Shown here piece by piece: positions 9,888 to 21,794 of a DNA stretch of 64,000 nt. Every line of letters begins with the position of its first letter. Position 1 is the stretch's first letter. Position numbers and translations under genes: made by a program. The stretch comes from Cladorrhinum sp. PSN259 (lineage: Eukaryota > Ascomycota > Sordariomycetes > Sordariales > Podosporaceae): contig MU867060.1 of NCBI GenBank assembly GCA_033725935.1, positions 124,001 to 188,000 on the forward strand, given 5' to 3'. Below the pieces are notes generated by a model. The model was not told the origin of the DNA and searched no databases. It saw only the letters and a list, made by a program, of their open reading frames with translations.

Positions 9888-10614
9888 ATGTCCCTCGACC
9901 TCGAAAAACAACTCACCTTTGTAAGCCTCGCCTGAAATCACAGGCCTAGTTGTATCTTTTTCTAATGAACTACCATGCTGATTGATGACATATTTAGTAC
10001 GGTGCGTACCACCACAACCAAGTGAATATCATCATTCACATGGTGTGTGTGCCCCTTATTCTGTTTACGGCATTTGAACTTGTATGTGCCTTCTTAATCC
10101 AAAATGATGACTGAATACGCTGGGCACCCTGACACGAGCATGTTTTTGACAGGCGACAAATGCGGGACCCTTCTTTACATTGCCATCATGGCTGCAGATC
10201 CCTTATCTCGAGCCAAACCTGGGAACCTTTGCGGCAATGACATGGGGAGGGTTATATCTCCTACTTGAGCCAGTTGCTGGCGGTGTTTTGGCAATAATCT
10301 GCCTTGCGTCAGCTGCTGCGGGCAACTATCTCCGAATTCAAAACCCGACGAGCACGAACCAGACCTCAATTGCTCTGCACATTGTGTGCTGGCTTCTGCA
10401 GTTTGTCGGCCATGGAAAGTTTGAGGGACGGGCGCCCGCACTCCTGGACAATATTTTCCAGGCTCTTTTCCTTGCCCCTCTTTTCGTCTGGCTAGAGCTG
10501 TTGTTCATGATTGGATACCGGCCCGAGCTCAAGAAGCGTGTGGACAAGGCCGTGGAGATTGAAATTGCAAAGTTTCGAGCTCGCAAGGCCGAGAAGGCCA
10601 GCAAGGCACAGTAA
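9888..10614 (+). CDS. MPO1: Mpo1-like (DUF962) 2-hydroxy fatty acid dioxygenase (179 aa)
   Basis: Exons 9888..9920, 9998..10042 and 10153..10614. The protein carries the DUF962 marks YHHNQVNIIIH near the N-terminus and VGHGKFEGRAPALLDN followed by QALFLAPLFVWLE in the C-terminal half, with about four hydrophobic helices and a basic tail. Yeast Mpo1 (174 aa) is an ER Fe(II)-dependent dioxygenase that performs alpha-oxidation of 2-hydroxy fatty acids from phytosphingosine breakdown, giving odd-chain acids. The conserved His residues in these two motifs are the expected metal ligands. The middle exon is 45 nt and holds most of the first His motif. Both introns are GT-AG and phase 0. Function is by homology. 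Confidence 0.9.
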
Positions 10615-11605
10615 ACCTAGACCAGCCACTTGAGCACGCCAACACGTACATATCATGTTTTCCGGTGTCGACAGCGTTGAACTAGCTACGCAGCAGACAG
10701 TCAACCAGGAACAGCGCCACATGACGAGAGAGTCATAAAGAACATTGCAGTTGCAATTACAAGGGGATGATGCATCAAGGAGGAAGTCAACTTACGCCGA
10801 GGTATCAAGCCCAGAGGCTTGAACTATCGATCCGCAAGGCATTCACACTGGGAGAAAGCCCATCTTAATACCATCAAACTGGCCCAACCCAACGAGGTGC
10901 CATGGAAAAGGAGATCAGCCACATGGGAAACCTCATTTCGACATGTATATTATATCAACACCACCCACTATATAAGTGTGCAGCAAAGCGCTAAGGCTAC
11001 GTCTGACATTTCTGTACAGGGCATGAATTATCAAGCCGAATTAAACATAAGTAAATAAAAACAAAGTTCAAAAGCCGTTGCAGTTCACGATTTTGTTTCG
11101 TTTTCTTTTCAAGCTTGATCGTCTTGTTATGCATATCAAACTCATCAGGCTGGGTTAGGGTTTAATGTGTTGTACGTGGATCGTATCCAATGTGGACACA
11201 TCACCCCTGCTTACTGCTCACTAACCTGAGCTTGGCAGCTGGATTTCTTTATCCTTATCGCGTTGCTCCGCGCTCCCACCATCAAAGGCACCTCCATTCG
11301 CAAACTAAACAAAGCAACAAAACCTTTCTGTCGCAAAAGGGAAAAGATATTTTCGCCTGAAGCAATGGATATACCAGTTGACTGGGGCCAAGAGCTCATA
11401 AAGAGTAAGTGCGACCAAGCTGATTTTCCCGCACCCCCCTCCCCCCCGGATCTTGAGACCGCATCCTCTGTCCGCGCGAAGCTCGACAGCGGGTGCAGAA
11501 ATAAATACCTCCGCAACAACAACTCCAGTCTATTGGTGATCCATATGAACTGCATAATTTCCTTTTATTGAGCTCTGAACAAAACTCCCCCAAACGAAAA
11601 TCAAA
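10615..11605. other. Intergenic, about 1 kb, MPO1 3' side and APQ12 promoter
   Basis: No supportable gene. A telobox-like TTAGGGTTT occurs at 11155-11163, about 440 bp upstream of APQ12. The region from 11270 to 11600 is AC-rich, probably APQ12 leader. Confidence 0.45.
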
Positions 11606-12136
11606 ATGGCTAAGACTGTTCTTTCCGCAGATACACTCCCACCTGGGTTCCTCGTCTTCATCAACGAACACATTCTCGACCCCTCCTCTCCCTTCCAAGC
11701 ATTCATCAGACACTCTACCGTCTTTCTGTCAGCTGCCATTGCGCGGGTCCTCCCCCTAGTCGGACCGTTGATCGACTACCTCACAAATCTCATCGGCGAG
11801 AACCCGAATATTGTTTCCGGAGTCGTAATCATCGTGCTTGCGTATGTCACAATCGAGATTTTGGCGTTTGTCAGGCGGGTCATGCTCTTTTGGACTCGGA
11901 TGGCTATGCGACTTTTGTTTTGGGGCTGGGTTTTTTTGTTCGTCAGCGTGCTGTTTCAGAGAGGATTTGGCAGGACTATGACTGAGCTTTCCCAGTGGGC
12001 GGGCACCGTGTTCGGACTGGTTTCGAAGGCCGTGGAAATCTGGGTGCAGGAGTATCAAGCCGCTAGGGAGCAGCAGGAGAGCTCAAGAGGTGGGTACAGT
12101 TATGGTGGGAAGTCACAAAGTGGAGGACGATGGTGA
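11606..12136 (+). CDS. APQ12: Apq12-family nuclear pore/nuclear envelope biogenesis protein (176 aa)
   Basis: Intronless, ATG at 11606 in context CAAAATGGC. Two hydrophobic segments (about residues 68-90 and 95-120) separated by a short basic stretch match the Apq12 layout; an amphipathic segment follows (QWAGTVFGLVSKAVEIWVQEYQ) and the C-terminus is a Gly/Ser/Tyr-rich tail. Yeast Apq12 (138 aa) sits in the ER and nuclear envelope, where it affects membrane fluidity, nuclear pore assembly and mRNA export. Assignment rests on size, topology and the conserved N-terminal pattern LPPGFLVFINEHILDP; I see no catalytic motif, as expected. Confidence 0.8.
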   Translation: MAKTVLSADTLPPGFLVFINEHILDPSSPFQAFIRHSTVFLSAAIARVLPLVGPLIDYLTNLIGENPNIVSGVVIIVLAYVTIEILAFVRRVMLFWTRMAMRLLFWGWVFLFVSVLFQRGFGRTMTELSQWAGTVFGLVSKAVEIWVQEYQAAREQQESSRGGYSYGGKSQSGGRW

Positions 12137-14632
12137 TTATGATGGTGATGATGCTGGAGGATGAGGTTATGGGCTGGAACGAAATGATACTCGGTGGTAT
12201 TCCTTGGAATAGAAGACTGCTTGGGAAATATGAAGGGGAACATCTTGCGGGAGTTCATGGAATTGCATTTTTGAGACGGTTGCTTGTATTATGAATATGG
12301 AGGATTTTTTTTTAAAGCGATTACTTATTTGTTGGGCAGGCGGGCATGAATATGACATGAAAGGTTTAATGATTTCTATCAATCGATCCTGATTTAATGG
12401 GAGCCCTGGAGGTATACAGCCCCTTTTCTCATGATATTAATGCCATCTCCTGTCACTGTGGACAGGAAAAGGGGTTGACCACCCCTTCTTGTTGTTTTCA
12501 ACAACATACACATGCTTTTCAATGTAACTGACACCATCACAACAGCTCCACTGAGGATGTGTCTAAGCCGAGCCCAGGTTCTATAATCTGTGATGGGAAG
12601 CCCCGCTGCTGGGGACATTTCATGCAACGACTACGACAGCCTTGTATGTACTCTCTACAGCTGGCTTTCATTACGGCTGAGAGCGCGTTGATGCTCTTCT
12701 CACTTGTAAAACTTGTCTACCATATCTAAGAAGCTCAAGTGTCACAACCTAACACCGAGGACAGCCATCTAGAAATACTTGCTCGGCCCCTGCAGGCAGC
12801 CCCCTTGATCATCCCATTGAAACATTGGGCTTTACCGGAGTGCGTAGCTTTTGGCTGATGATGAGGCTGAAAATAATAGTCCGGGACGAAGCTTATTGGG
12901 ACCAATAAGCTTTGCAGCCAGATATAAGCCAGGTGCGGTGTGCTGTCAGGGGCCGGACCGGGATGGAACATGCAATGATGACACAATATGTGGCCGGATG
13001 CACGTTTTTCCCCTTTTAATTTTTTTTATAAAAAAAATCTATCTCGAGGACGGACGTGGCCAACAGCAGGTTGATCGAGAGAGAGAAACTTGCAAAGCAC
13101 CGATGCACCAAGAGAACCAAACCACAGCGTGACACGTCCTTTCATACCCATAGCGCGGGCATACGCTGCTAGCTCGGGTTCATACCGTGATGCATAAATT
13201 TTGTGACAGTCAGGCACCTTGATGGCCTCATCAACGTTTGCAGGTTGTTTGGAGAGTTTTACTCTTTCAACGGAACCTTAACTTTATTACACATATCAAT
13301 CGAATCATCGATGGACTTAAGGGCCCTCACTCGAATTCCAGACCCACTTCTTCCATGAGAGACATTGTGGGGCTTTCAGAAACCCAATCCTCCTTTTCAA
13401 TGGCGCAAGTGCGGTGAGTGATGGTCCAGGGTTGTGTTGAGGAAACTCTCGCTTTGTACAAAGTATTGACCGTTTCTGCTGTCACCGACTAAGGTATGTT
13501 CAACAAGGCAGCTAATGCAGGGGATTCCAGGGCAGGTGCTTGACATTGCAATCTTTTGCTGAGACCAGAGGAATGCTTGAGCAGACGTGGGTATGCCGTC
13601 TTGTCCTCGATCCGGGCGAGAGGTGTTTGCTTCGGAACGGTGTACCTGGAAGGGTTGGGAGGGGCAGCAGCTATGGCGCAATTTGACGAAAAAAGACAAG
13701 CCCCAAGTACTCTATACCCGGTCGACAAGTGATAAGCCGGAGACGCTACAGAAAATAGCATAGATCGCCGGGGCCATCGCAACTCAACATTTCCGCAAAC
13801 CGTGCCTCAACTTTCGGAGTATAGTGCTCGGAGCCTTTTTCTCTGCGTATGATTGTGCTTTACAGTAGTGTTCCATAGAGATCAGGTGTCTGAACAAAGT
13901 CATCTTGGCTACCCGGAGTGGCCGGAGTTTGAATGACATGCGCAAGCGTCCCGGACGAGTATCTTGAATTTTATGTGTGGCTGGAGACTTCCCCTGTGCC
14001 CCGGTACCCCGCCCTGCCTGTGTCCCAACTTTGCGGTGAAAAATGGCCGACGCTTGGCCGGAAGGGCCATTCTTCTTCAGGGACCTCCCCCAAAATTCCT
14101 CAAATACTCCCGCACCCCCAAAGGAGACTTCTTTTTCCCATCCTCTTTCAAGCGCATTTTTTTCTGCACTCCCTCTTTGGTCTCTTCGCCGTGTCCCGTG
14201 GTTTCTCTTGCCATTGTTTGTCTTTCTCTCGTTTTTCCAAAGGTGAGTCTATACTGCAAACTGGCGTGGTATTCCGTGCCCCTTACCCCTCCCCTCCACG
14301 AATTTCTTAGCCTGCGCCAAACACCAAAATCGATTATTACCCGAGTTCACCAAAAAAAAACAAAAAAACACATCTGTCCTGAAGCCCTCACCTTGCGTCT
14401 CTACACAAACACGAAACAACTCTGTCCCGCGCCTTTCACTCCTTCGCCCTTCCGGAGAGTTGCTGCTGTATCTCTCTTGCCCCCTCTTACGAACTCCGCG
14501 AGATATTCCCGCCCACACAATTACCCGAACATCTTCCTGTCGGTTGCAATAATTCGCCGATCGCACCATCACAGGTCGAAAACGGTCGCTAATACCTCAC
14601 CATAGACTACATATTCCCTTCACATATTCACA
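12137..14632. other. Intergenic 2.5 kb including the SAM synthetase leader
   Basis: 12.1-13.9 kb: no gene recognised; frames are short and domain-free. About 14.0-14.63 kb is strongly C/T-rich, as in leaders of highly expressed fungal genes, and probably contains a leader intron (separate entry). Confidence 0.5.
14243..14574 (+). other. Candidate 5' UTR intron of SAM synthetase
   Basis: A strong donor AAAG|GTGAGT at 14242/14243 and an acceptor ATCACAG at 14574 lie 58 nt before the ATG. Spliced, this would remove 332 nt containing several upstream ATGs. Inferred from signals only. Confidence 0.35.
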
Positions 14633-15968
14633 ATGCCTGCCAACGGTACCAACGGCGTCGATGCCAATGGCATCAGCGGGTGGAAGCACTACAACGAGGG
14701 CACCTTCCTCTTCACCGTAAGTTGGGCAGCAAATATCCCAGAAATACGCATTTCAGGTGCTAACCGCAATGGAATAGTCCGAGTCCGTCGGTGAGGGCCA
14801 CCCCGACAAGATTGCCGATCAGGTTTCGGATGCCATCCTCGATGCATGCTTGGCTGAGGATCCCCTCTCCAAGGTCGCTTGCGAGACCGCCACTAAGACC
14901 GGTATGATCATGGTCTTCGGCGAGATCACCACGAAGGCCAAGCTCGACTACCAGAAGGTCGTCCGCCAGACTATCAAGGACATTGGCTACGATGATTCTT
15001 CCAAGGGTTTCGACTACAAGACCTGCAACCTTCTCGTTGCCATTGAGGAGCAGTCTCCCGATATCGCTCAGGGTCTCCATCTCGATGAGCGCCTCGAGAA
15101 CCTGGGTGCCGGTGATCAGGGTATCATGTTCGGCTATGCCACTGACGAGACCCCTGAGCTCTTCCCCCTCACCCTCCTCTTCGCCCACAAGCTCAACGCT
15201 GCCATGTCTGCCGCCCGCCGCGACGGTACCCTTCCATGGCTCCGCCCCGACACCAAGACGCAGGTTACCATTGAGTACAAGCACGACAACGGTGCCGTTG
15301 TCCCTCTCCGCGTAGACACCATCGTCGTTTCCGCCCAGCACAGCGAGGCTATCACCACTGAGAAGCTCCGCAAGGAGATCCTCGAGAAGATCATCAAGAC
15401 TACCATCCCTGCCAAGTATCTTGATGACCGCACCGTCTACCACGTAAGTTAGAGATGACTCTTGGGCGCATTTGCCAAGAATATATTTTGCTAACAAGGA
15501 AACTAGATCCAACCCTCCGGCCTCTTTATCATCGGTGGTCCCCAGGGTGATGCTGGTTTGACTGGTCGCAAGATCATCGTCGACACCTACGGTGGCTGGG
15601 GTGCTCACGGTGGTGGCGCCTTCTCCGGCAAGGACTTCTCCAAGGTCGATCGCTCTGCTGCCTACGTCGGCCGCTGGATCGCCAAGTCCCTCGTTGCTGC
15701 CGGTCTCGCCCGCCGTGCCCTTGTCCAGCTCTCCTACGCCATTGGTGTTGCTGAGCCCCTCTCCATCTATGTCGATACCTACGGCACCTCGGAGAAGAAC
15801 TCCGATGAGCTCGTCGAAATCATCCGCAACAACTTTGACCTCCGCCCCGGTGTCATTGTCAAGGAGCTCGACCTTGCCAAGCCCATCTACCTCCAGACTG
15901 CCAAGAACGGCCACTTCGGCACCAACCAGTCCTTCAGCTGGGAGAAGCCCAAGGCTCTCAAGTTCTAA
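14633..15968 (+). CDS. SAM2: S-adenosylmethionine synthetase (methionine adenosyltransferase, 403 aa)
   Basis: Exons 14633..14716, 14778..15443 and 15507..15968. Makes S-adenosylmethionine, phosphate and diphosphate from methionine and ATP in the cytosol. Hallmarks in order: SVGEGHPDKIADQ (N-terminal ATP/Met site), GAGDQGIMFGYATDE, the P-loop-like GGPQGDAGLTGRKI and DTYGGWGAHGGGAFSGKD, all intact. Compared with most orthologues the protein has about 15 extra N-terminal residues rich in Asn, Gly and Ala. Codon use is heavily biased to C-ending codons, which fits high expression, and produces a long meaningless open frame on the opposite strand. The symbol follows yeast SAM1/SAM2; filamentous fungi usually have one copy. 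Confidence 0.97.
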
Positions 15969-16721
15969 GTGGGATTACATATCGCGGAAGATTCAACTTC
16001 TCTTCGCAGATTCAATCTCACTTGTCAATTTTGACAAGTTTTTTTAATCACTTCCATTTTCTCTTGTTTTTTCCCCGGCATATCTATGAATAAAGCATTA
16101 CAGGCGTACGGTTCTCAACAAACCTGGGTGGGCGGATAGACTTATATCCATGTTATTTTGCTATACTTGGGTGTTTTTTTGGTTGTAATGATGATGATTC
16201 ATCACTGGCTCGGAGTTTTTCACGATCATAAAAAGGTTGCCATGTCAAGATGGGTGGGCGGGGGCATAGGTGGAAAAGGGTCTTTCAACAAAGACACCGC
16301 ATGAGCCAAAAAGGCCAACGTTTATGATACCCCTCATGGGAAACGGCATTTAAGGGAAAGAACATCGGCGTTTGGGGAAAACAAAAGAAATTCAACATCT
16401 TTTATTATTTCCTGAAATTATTAGACGTCGATAAATAGCTTTTTGGCTTGGCTCGATCGGAGGAATAAAGGAGCGAAACTAGAGCAAGACTGGTTCGAGC
16501 CGTGGTCATGGGGATGAGAGGGATCAGAAGAAAACACACAGCTCTTGGGGTGGTTTGGGGCACAATGAGAAGGTTGGGAAGGAAGTGAGGATGGACAGGT
16601 CAAGGGAAAAGAAGTAGTTAGCATTTGCGTTCTTTGATACTCGAATGAAGCGCTGGCCTTTGACCATGATACAATATGTTGGTTCTTGATATTGTGAATC
16701 TCACTGAAGGCATGTCAAATC

Positions 16722-16745
16722 GGGGGGGGGGGGGGGGGGGGGGGG
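16722..16745. repeat. Poly-G tract (24 nt)
   Basis: Uninterrupted run of 24 G. Confidence 0.95.
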
Positions 16746-16840
16746 CCGGTTTGCCGATTTGGGCAAACGCCCCACAGCCCATGTACACAGTGTAACAATA
16801 ATACATAGAAACAAAAAAGACCCCCGGGAGGACGGGGGGT

Positions 16841-16850
16841 NNNNNNNNNN
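16841..16850. other. Assembly gap (10 N)
   Basis: Ten undetermined bases next to a long C homopolymer; true length unknown. Confidence 0.98.
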
Positions 16851-16853
16851 CCG

Positions 16854-16921
<68 letters not shown>
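16854..16921. repeat. Poly-C tract (68 nt)
   Basis: Uninterrupted run of 68 C directly after the gap, in inverted sense to the G24 tract about 110 nt away. Confidence 0.95.
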
Positions 16922-16923
<2 letters not shown>

Positions 16924-18764
16924 CTCTTGCAGTGTTGCGCAATGTCGGCTCCGCCCATCTTGCGAGTGAAACAATTGACGAGAGCATCAAAGAACCCCTA
17001 CTGGACCCCGGTATGTTCGGGGGTTTTTCTAGGCAATTTTCGGTGTAAGACGGTGGTTAGGAATTCGGAGACATTTTGAGCGGCGAAGATGATGCCGGTG
17101 GGATATATAACACCCAGTTTCGTCTCTCGTTTGGCCCTTTGATCATGCAACTAAGTGGCATAGCATTGCCCACAACGGATCTGACGGTATGTGTTCCGCA
17201 CCATGAGACACCAAGTGATGAGATGGGATGACTGTGCAGGAGCAAATCAAAACAATGTGATACCGGCAGCGATGATACAAAAACGCGGCTCCCGACAGCA
17301 TTCATCAAGATGGCCGCTTTAGCCGCATTTTAATCCTCCTCTCGATCAACATCCTCATCCGCGAACACATGCGATATGTTTCAAGTACTTGTCGATCTAT
17401 GGATGGCTTGTTCCAATGCGGAAGTCGCCTATCTTGGATCCGGTCAAGAAGCAGGAAAAGGGACGTGCCGAATCCGACTGGCACAAAATTTTCCCAACGG
17501 CGAACCTGTCGTGCCTGTCGAGCGTCGAACAAAGGGAGGGTCACATTGTGTAATTTTATTCCTTCGTCTCGCCTATCCAGTTGGACAAGTCAATCGAGCT
17601 GGTGCCTCCTTTGCGGCTACGCCGATTGACATATTACCAGGCCTAGCCAGTACTTGAAGCAAACAATTATTTGTTTTATCCACGAGTTATCCACTTGTTT
17701 TTATCCCAAGATTCTTAGTTGATAGGAAAGGTCAAAAAAAAGGAAGCGAATTCAATAGATGCAAATGCAGCTAGATAAGTTGGACTAAAATATTAGAGCC
17801 ACTTGCCGAGGCCACGGCTCCAGCTTCCTGTTGGAAATGCCTGCCAACTCCCCAAGAGATCTGGATTCTGGAAGCAGGCAACCTGGAACCGAAAAAAGGA
17901 AATCAGGTACGGGGGAGCTGTGGGGAGAACCCAAGAACTCAATTGCATGAGGCCCCCACCTTCCCGTCGATTCCCATCAGGTCCCATCCAGGAACGTCGA
18001 TTCGCTCGCCTCACCGTTGGACACTGCTTGCCAGTCCAAAGGTGACGAGAGCGAGCGTAGCTGGAAGCGGCAGTTTTCCCTGGCCCTTGTCATCCCTTCC
18101 ATTGCTCTCCATCCGTACGTTGTTTCTACATGTCGATTAGATTAGTGCCTGCCGGTAATTTCTCCATGTATTTGGCTGGTGACGCGCTTCCGTTCATTAC
18201 TACAATTTTTTTTCCCTTCTTGATTTCCCTTGCACGACGTCGACGTCGCACATCTCACTTATACGCTCACACTCGTTTCCCACGCCAACTCTCCCCCAAT
18301 AGTCCGCCCGCCTGGTGATGGTTAAACTTTGATGGGCGCCAATGCCCTTGACCACTTCTGCCCTCACTGATTCACCCTCCCACCGTCTTGGTATCTCCAA
18401 GCCCAGGCCGACGGTTAATTGCACGTCCATCGTGTCGCATCTGCTTGCTTCCCCCCCTTTCTAGCCCGCTTGGAGTCTGGGTTGCACGGCAGACGCAATC
18501 TCACCCGCCTCGAAAACGCACCGGGAACACAGGAAGGAATACCAGCGTGTACAGACATTCGTTTCTCAAATTGCTAGGGCTAGGCACCGTAGCGCCGTGC
18601 TTGTTGCCCGGGCTAGACTTGACGGGGCTTTCTCAAGCCACAAGGAGCGGCATTGCACATCATCACCACTCCACGCTTCGCTCGCTCGCATTCCCGCACC
18701 CGCATCCGCTACCCGCCTTGTGCCGACGCTCGTTACTTAAAGTTGCTAAACAAACGCTTTCACC

Positions 18765-21700
18765 ATGGCGGCCATGGAGGCGGGAAACGCCCGCTATCAC
18801 AATGGCCACCAGCGCCAGCAGTCAGGTCCGCCGCTACCCGCGTCGCCCACATTGACGAACCCCGACATGATATTGCCCGACTTTGACTACAGCCGCAGCG
18901 ACTCTCCGGACCTCGACATCGTTGGCCGTGATCACTCGCCACTTATGATGTGGAAGAATACACACGCGGCTGCCGCAAGCGCCGACATGCATCAGCTCTT
19001 CGCCGTCGCGGGGTCAAGCTCAAGCACCGGTCTGGGAGGAGGACAGAGCCACCCGTATGGTCCGGCTGGTCCGCTAACACCCACGACTCCTATTATATAT
19101 GGAAACGGCACCATGCTGTCGGATATTGGCGAAGTTACAGAAGTAGAAAGTACACATGGAAGATCGCCATCAAGAATAAAGACTGCCGGGCGGAGGCACG
19201 GGTCCTTGACGCGTGGAAAAGGGGGCGACGCCGCACTTACATCTTCGCCAACAATGGGAATGGCTGCGTTGGTGCAAAAGGCAAAGCAGAAATTGGAAGC
19301 CACCAGGGAACGAAGAGCGAGCATTGAGAGCAACAGCACCATCAGAACAGAGGACCATGCCCGATTGTTTGCCGACTTTGACGATTCTGCCAGTGTGGGC
19401 GACAGTGTGTTTCAAGGAGACGACGAGGAGAGTATGGCGTCCTCATACGTGGAAGGGACGGCAGCGCTGGATCCAATGCGACTAGGGTTTACCAAAACTG
19501 GGAGCACCGACCGCCTGAGTACCTACTCGACGACTTCGCTTAGTAGACGAGCCGAAGAGATTCTTGCCAATGCTAAGACCAGGCTGACGGTATGTCTTCT
19601 ACTCTGGAGTTCATTCAATGCTTTAGCGATTGGTTTGCTAATCGTGTCTTAGGTAATGGAAAATAATTTGACCCAGGCGCGGAGCACCCTTCATAATACT
19701 GCTGTCTACAACTCAGACGGGTCGACCCCATCACCACCATTTTATAGAGCTGCAGCGGCCACATATTCTCGAGACGTGAATGGCAGCGGCACAACTCCGA
19801 CCACGCCGGATCACTCGATAGGACACTCGCGCATATCTAGTGATATCGCTATGCGCAACGGGTTGCCATACAGAATCTCAGCACCGAGGTCGCAGAGCGC
19901 TCTTGGTGCAGCAGGGGGCTACAGACAGCAGCAACAACAACAACAACAACAGCAGCAGCAGCAAGGCCTAGTAGCATCTAAAAGTGCCGATCACATACGG
20001 GAGGGGATAGATGACGAGAACGGCCGACCTACTTACAACATTAACCCAGTTTCGGCGATCAGCCCTCAGCCACTGACCGAGGATGGTATTGCCCAGCTTG
20101 TGGGGGCAAACGACGCAATGCAAAACTCGAGGCTCGAAGCTTATCTTAGTCCAACCCAGGGAGGATTTAGCAGTGAAGGGAGCCAGAGAAGTTCTTACCA
20201 AAGGCCTTCCTCTGTAGTGCAGATGCGAGACATCAAGGACCAAATGAAGGATCTGAAGGGCAAAATCTCAAATCTTCGGGAGCAAGCACGTGCTGACAAC
20301 TTGAAACGGCGAAGCCTGCAGAGTCTCCGAACACCAAGCCCTTTTACGCATGCACAAATAGATCAGTGGTATGCTGAGCCCCGATCAAACCGAGCCTCTC
20401 AGATCACAATCGGAACTTTGCCGGAAAGGAACCCTTGGAATGGGGAGGAGGAAAGTGTTGATGGTGAGGAGGCGGATGTGGCGCTGCAATTCAGGGGTAG
20501 CGTGCTTGACGGGCAGATCCTACCAAACCACGAAGGTTTGGAGAACGTTCACGCTGAACAGTCGGAAGAGTCTCTCGAACAGGAGGAGCCGCCGTACGAG
20601 CCGCAACCAGCACCAATTGACGATAATGGTGAACTAGAGGACATGGACGACGTGTCGGATATGCAGACGGAGAACGGTGATATGGATGTGGAAGATGAAG
20701 GTGAAGTCTTTGAGGATGCCGAGGACTCAATCAGCGAAAGCGGAGAGTCGCTCTATCACGATTCCGTTCAGCACCAGATCTCTCACGAAGATCGCGAGGA
20801 CGCATTTGACTACGAGCATTTCTTCCTGCATAGTGCTATGGGTACCATGAGTCGCAAACGCCTGGAGCGACGAGGGAGTGTGGACAGTTTTACTTCAGAA
20901 GACTCGGTCGAAACAACTCGCGGACCAACAAGCCATGACGACAGCCCCGCAACTATCTATCCTAGAAGCAGACGGAACAGCGGTGCTTCGGTGTCGACAA
21001 TTGAAACCTTTGCGACGGCCGAGGAAACTCGGTCCAGAAAGTCACCGATGGTACCTAACGATGGCTTCAATCCCGATGGGATGTTTGGGGAGTCTTCCAG
21101 GACCCCTTCTTCACGGGAAAGGAGCAGAAGCCGATCAGGAAGTACGGCCAATGTAAAAAGGCCCGCTCTCAGCGCTATTCGACCCGCCACATCCAACGCC
21201 GTATACACCAACACGTGGGCTGATAGTGACGGTTCAATATCGTCGATTCCTGAAGAGGGGTCAGGCAATCCTGGAACTCAACAACCTGTCCGCTTCGGCA
21301 ATACCCGCCGGCCAATGTCTGTTTCCGCATTCAGCTCGATGCATCGCCCTTCAGTATCCTCTCTGGATTCACAAGGGACGAATCGCAGCTTTCCTCTAGT
21401 CAACAAGCCGAGAGCTAATAGCAACGGCATCTTAACACCAAGAGAGTCGCCGGATCAAGAGCTTAGGAGCATACCCAGTACTATTGCGAGTGAAACTGGC
21501 AGCATATGCGAGCAGGGTAAGCCTGACAGTACTTCAAGCGAAGCATTGAGAGTTAGGGCAGCCAGCGCAGCCAGTGTCCTCACCCGCAACATCAATACAA
21601 GCTCAAACGAGCCGCTGCAGGCGCTTCTACGAGAGGACAAGTACCTCGTCGACAGACTGGTGGCTGGTCTCGGCCAATGCGTCCTCGGTCTCACTGAGAA

Positions 21701-21794
21701 TGGGCGCGCCAGCACTGAGAGTCGGATGTACAGACGACGGATTGACAAGGCGAGGAGGATATTGGAGGGGTTGGAACCCATTGATGGCGAGTAA
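18765..21794 (+). CDS. Large disordered protein with polyQ and short coiled coil (988 aa), function unknown
   Basis: Exons 18765..19589 and 19653..21794, joined phase 0 over a 63-nt GTATGT...TTAG intron. I do not recognise a named family. The sequence is rich in Ser, Thr, Pro and acidic residues and looks mostly disordered. Visible parts: a helical basic segment in exon 1 (MAALVQKAKQKLEATRERR), a pure Q13 tract at about residue 366-378, a short coiled coil (MRDIKDQMKDLKGKISNLRE) followed by a PSPFTHAQIDQWY segment, an acidic block (about 570-660) and a folded-looking C-terminus (LLREDKYLVDRLVAGLGQCV). Repeated RxxS and SP sites suggest phosphorylation. The C-terminal and coiled-coil segments are the most likely conserved parts. 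A cytoskeletal or polarity role would be speculation. Confidence 0.85.
19925..19965. repeat. CAG/CAA polyglutamine tract
   Basis: Thirteen consecutive Gln codons mixing CAG and CAA within exon 2 of the 988-aa gene. Confidence 0.9.

Larger units (their letters stand above)
15969..18764. other. Intergenic 2.8 kb with assembly gap and homopolymers
   Basis: Holds the SAM synthetase 3' region, a G24 tract, an N gap and a C68 tract (separate entries), then about 1.8 kb with only short domain-free frames. The last 700 nt, C-rich and lacking recognisable genes, are probably promoter and leader of the following + strand gene. Confidence 0.5.

Noticed and set aside
13964..14605. 213-codon + strand frame before SAM synthetase
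   Set aside because: C/T-rich leader sequence with Pro/Ser/Leu-rich translation; better explained as 5' UTR with an intron.
14760..15914. Long open frame antisense to SAM synthetase (384 codons)
   Set aside because: It mirrors a highly codon-biased gene; the translation is low-complexity and lacks any domain. The sense strand is an unmistakable SAM synthetase.
16490..16505. GGTTCGAGCC, another B-box-like sequence
   Set aside because: No acceptor stem or A box at the right spacing; no tRNA fold found.
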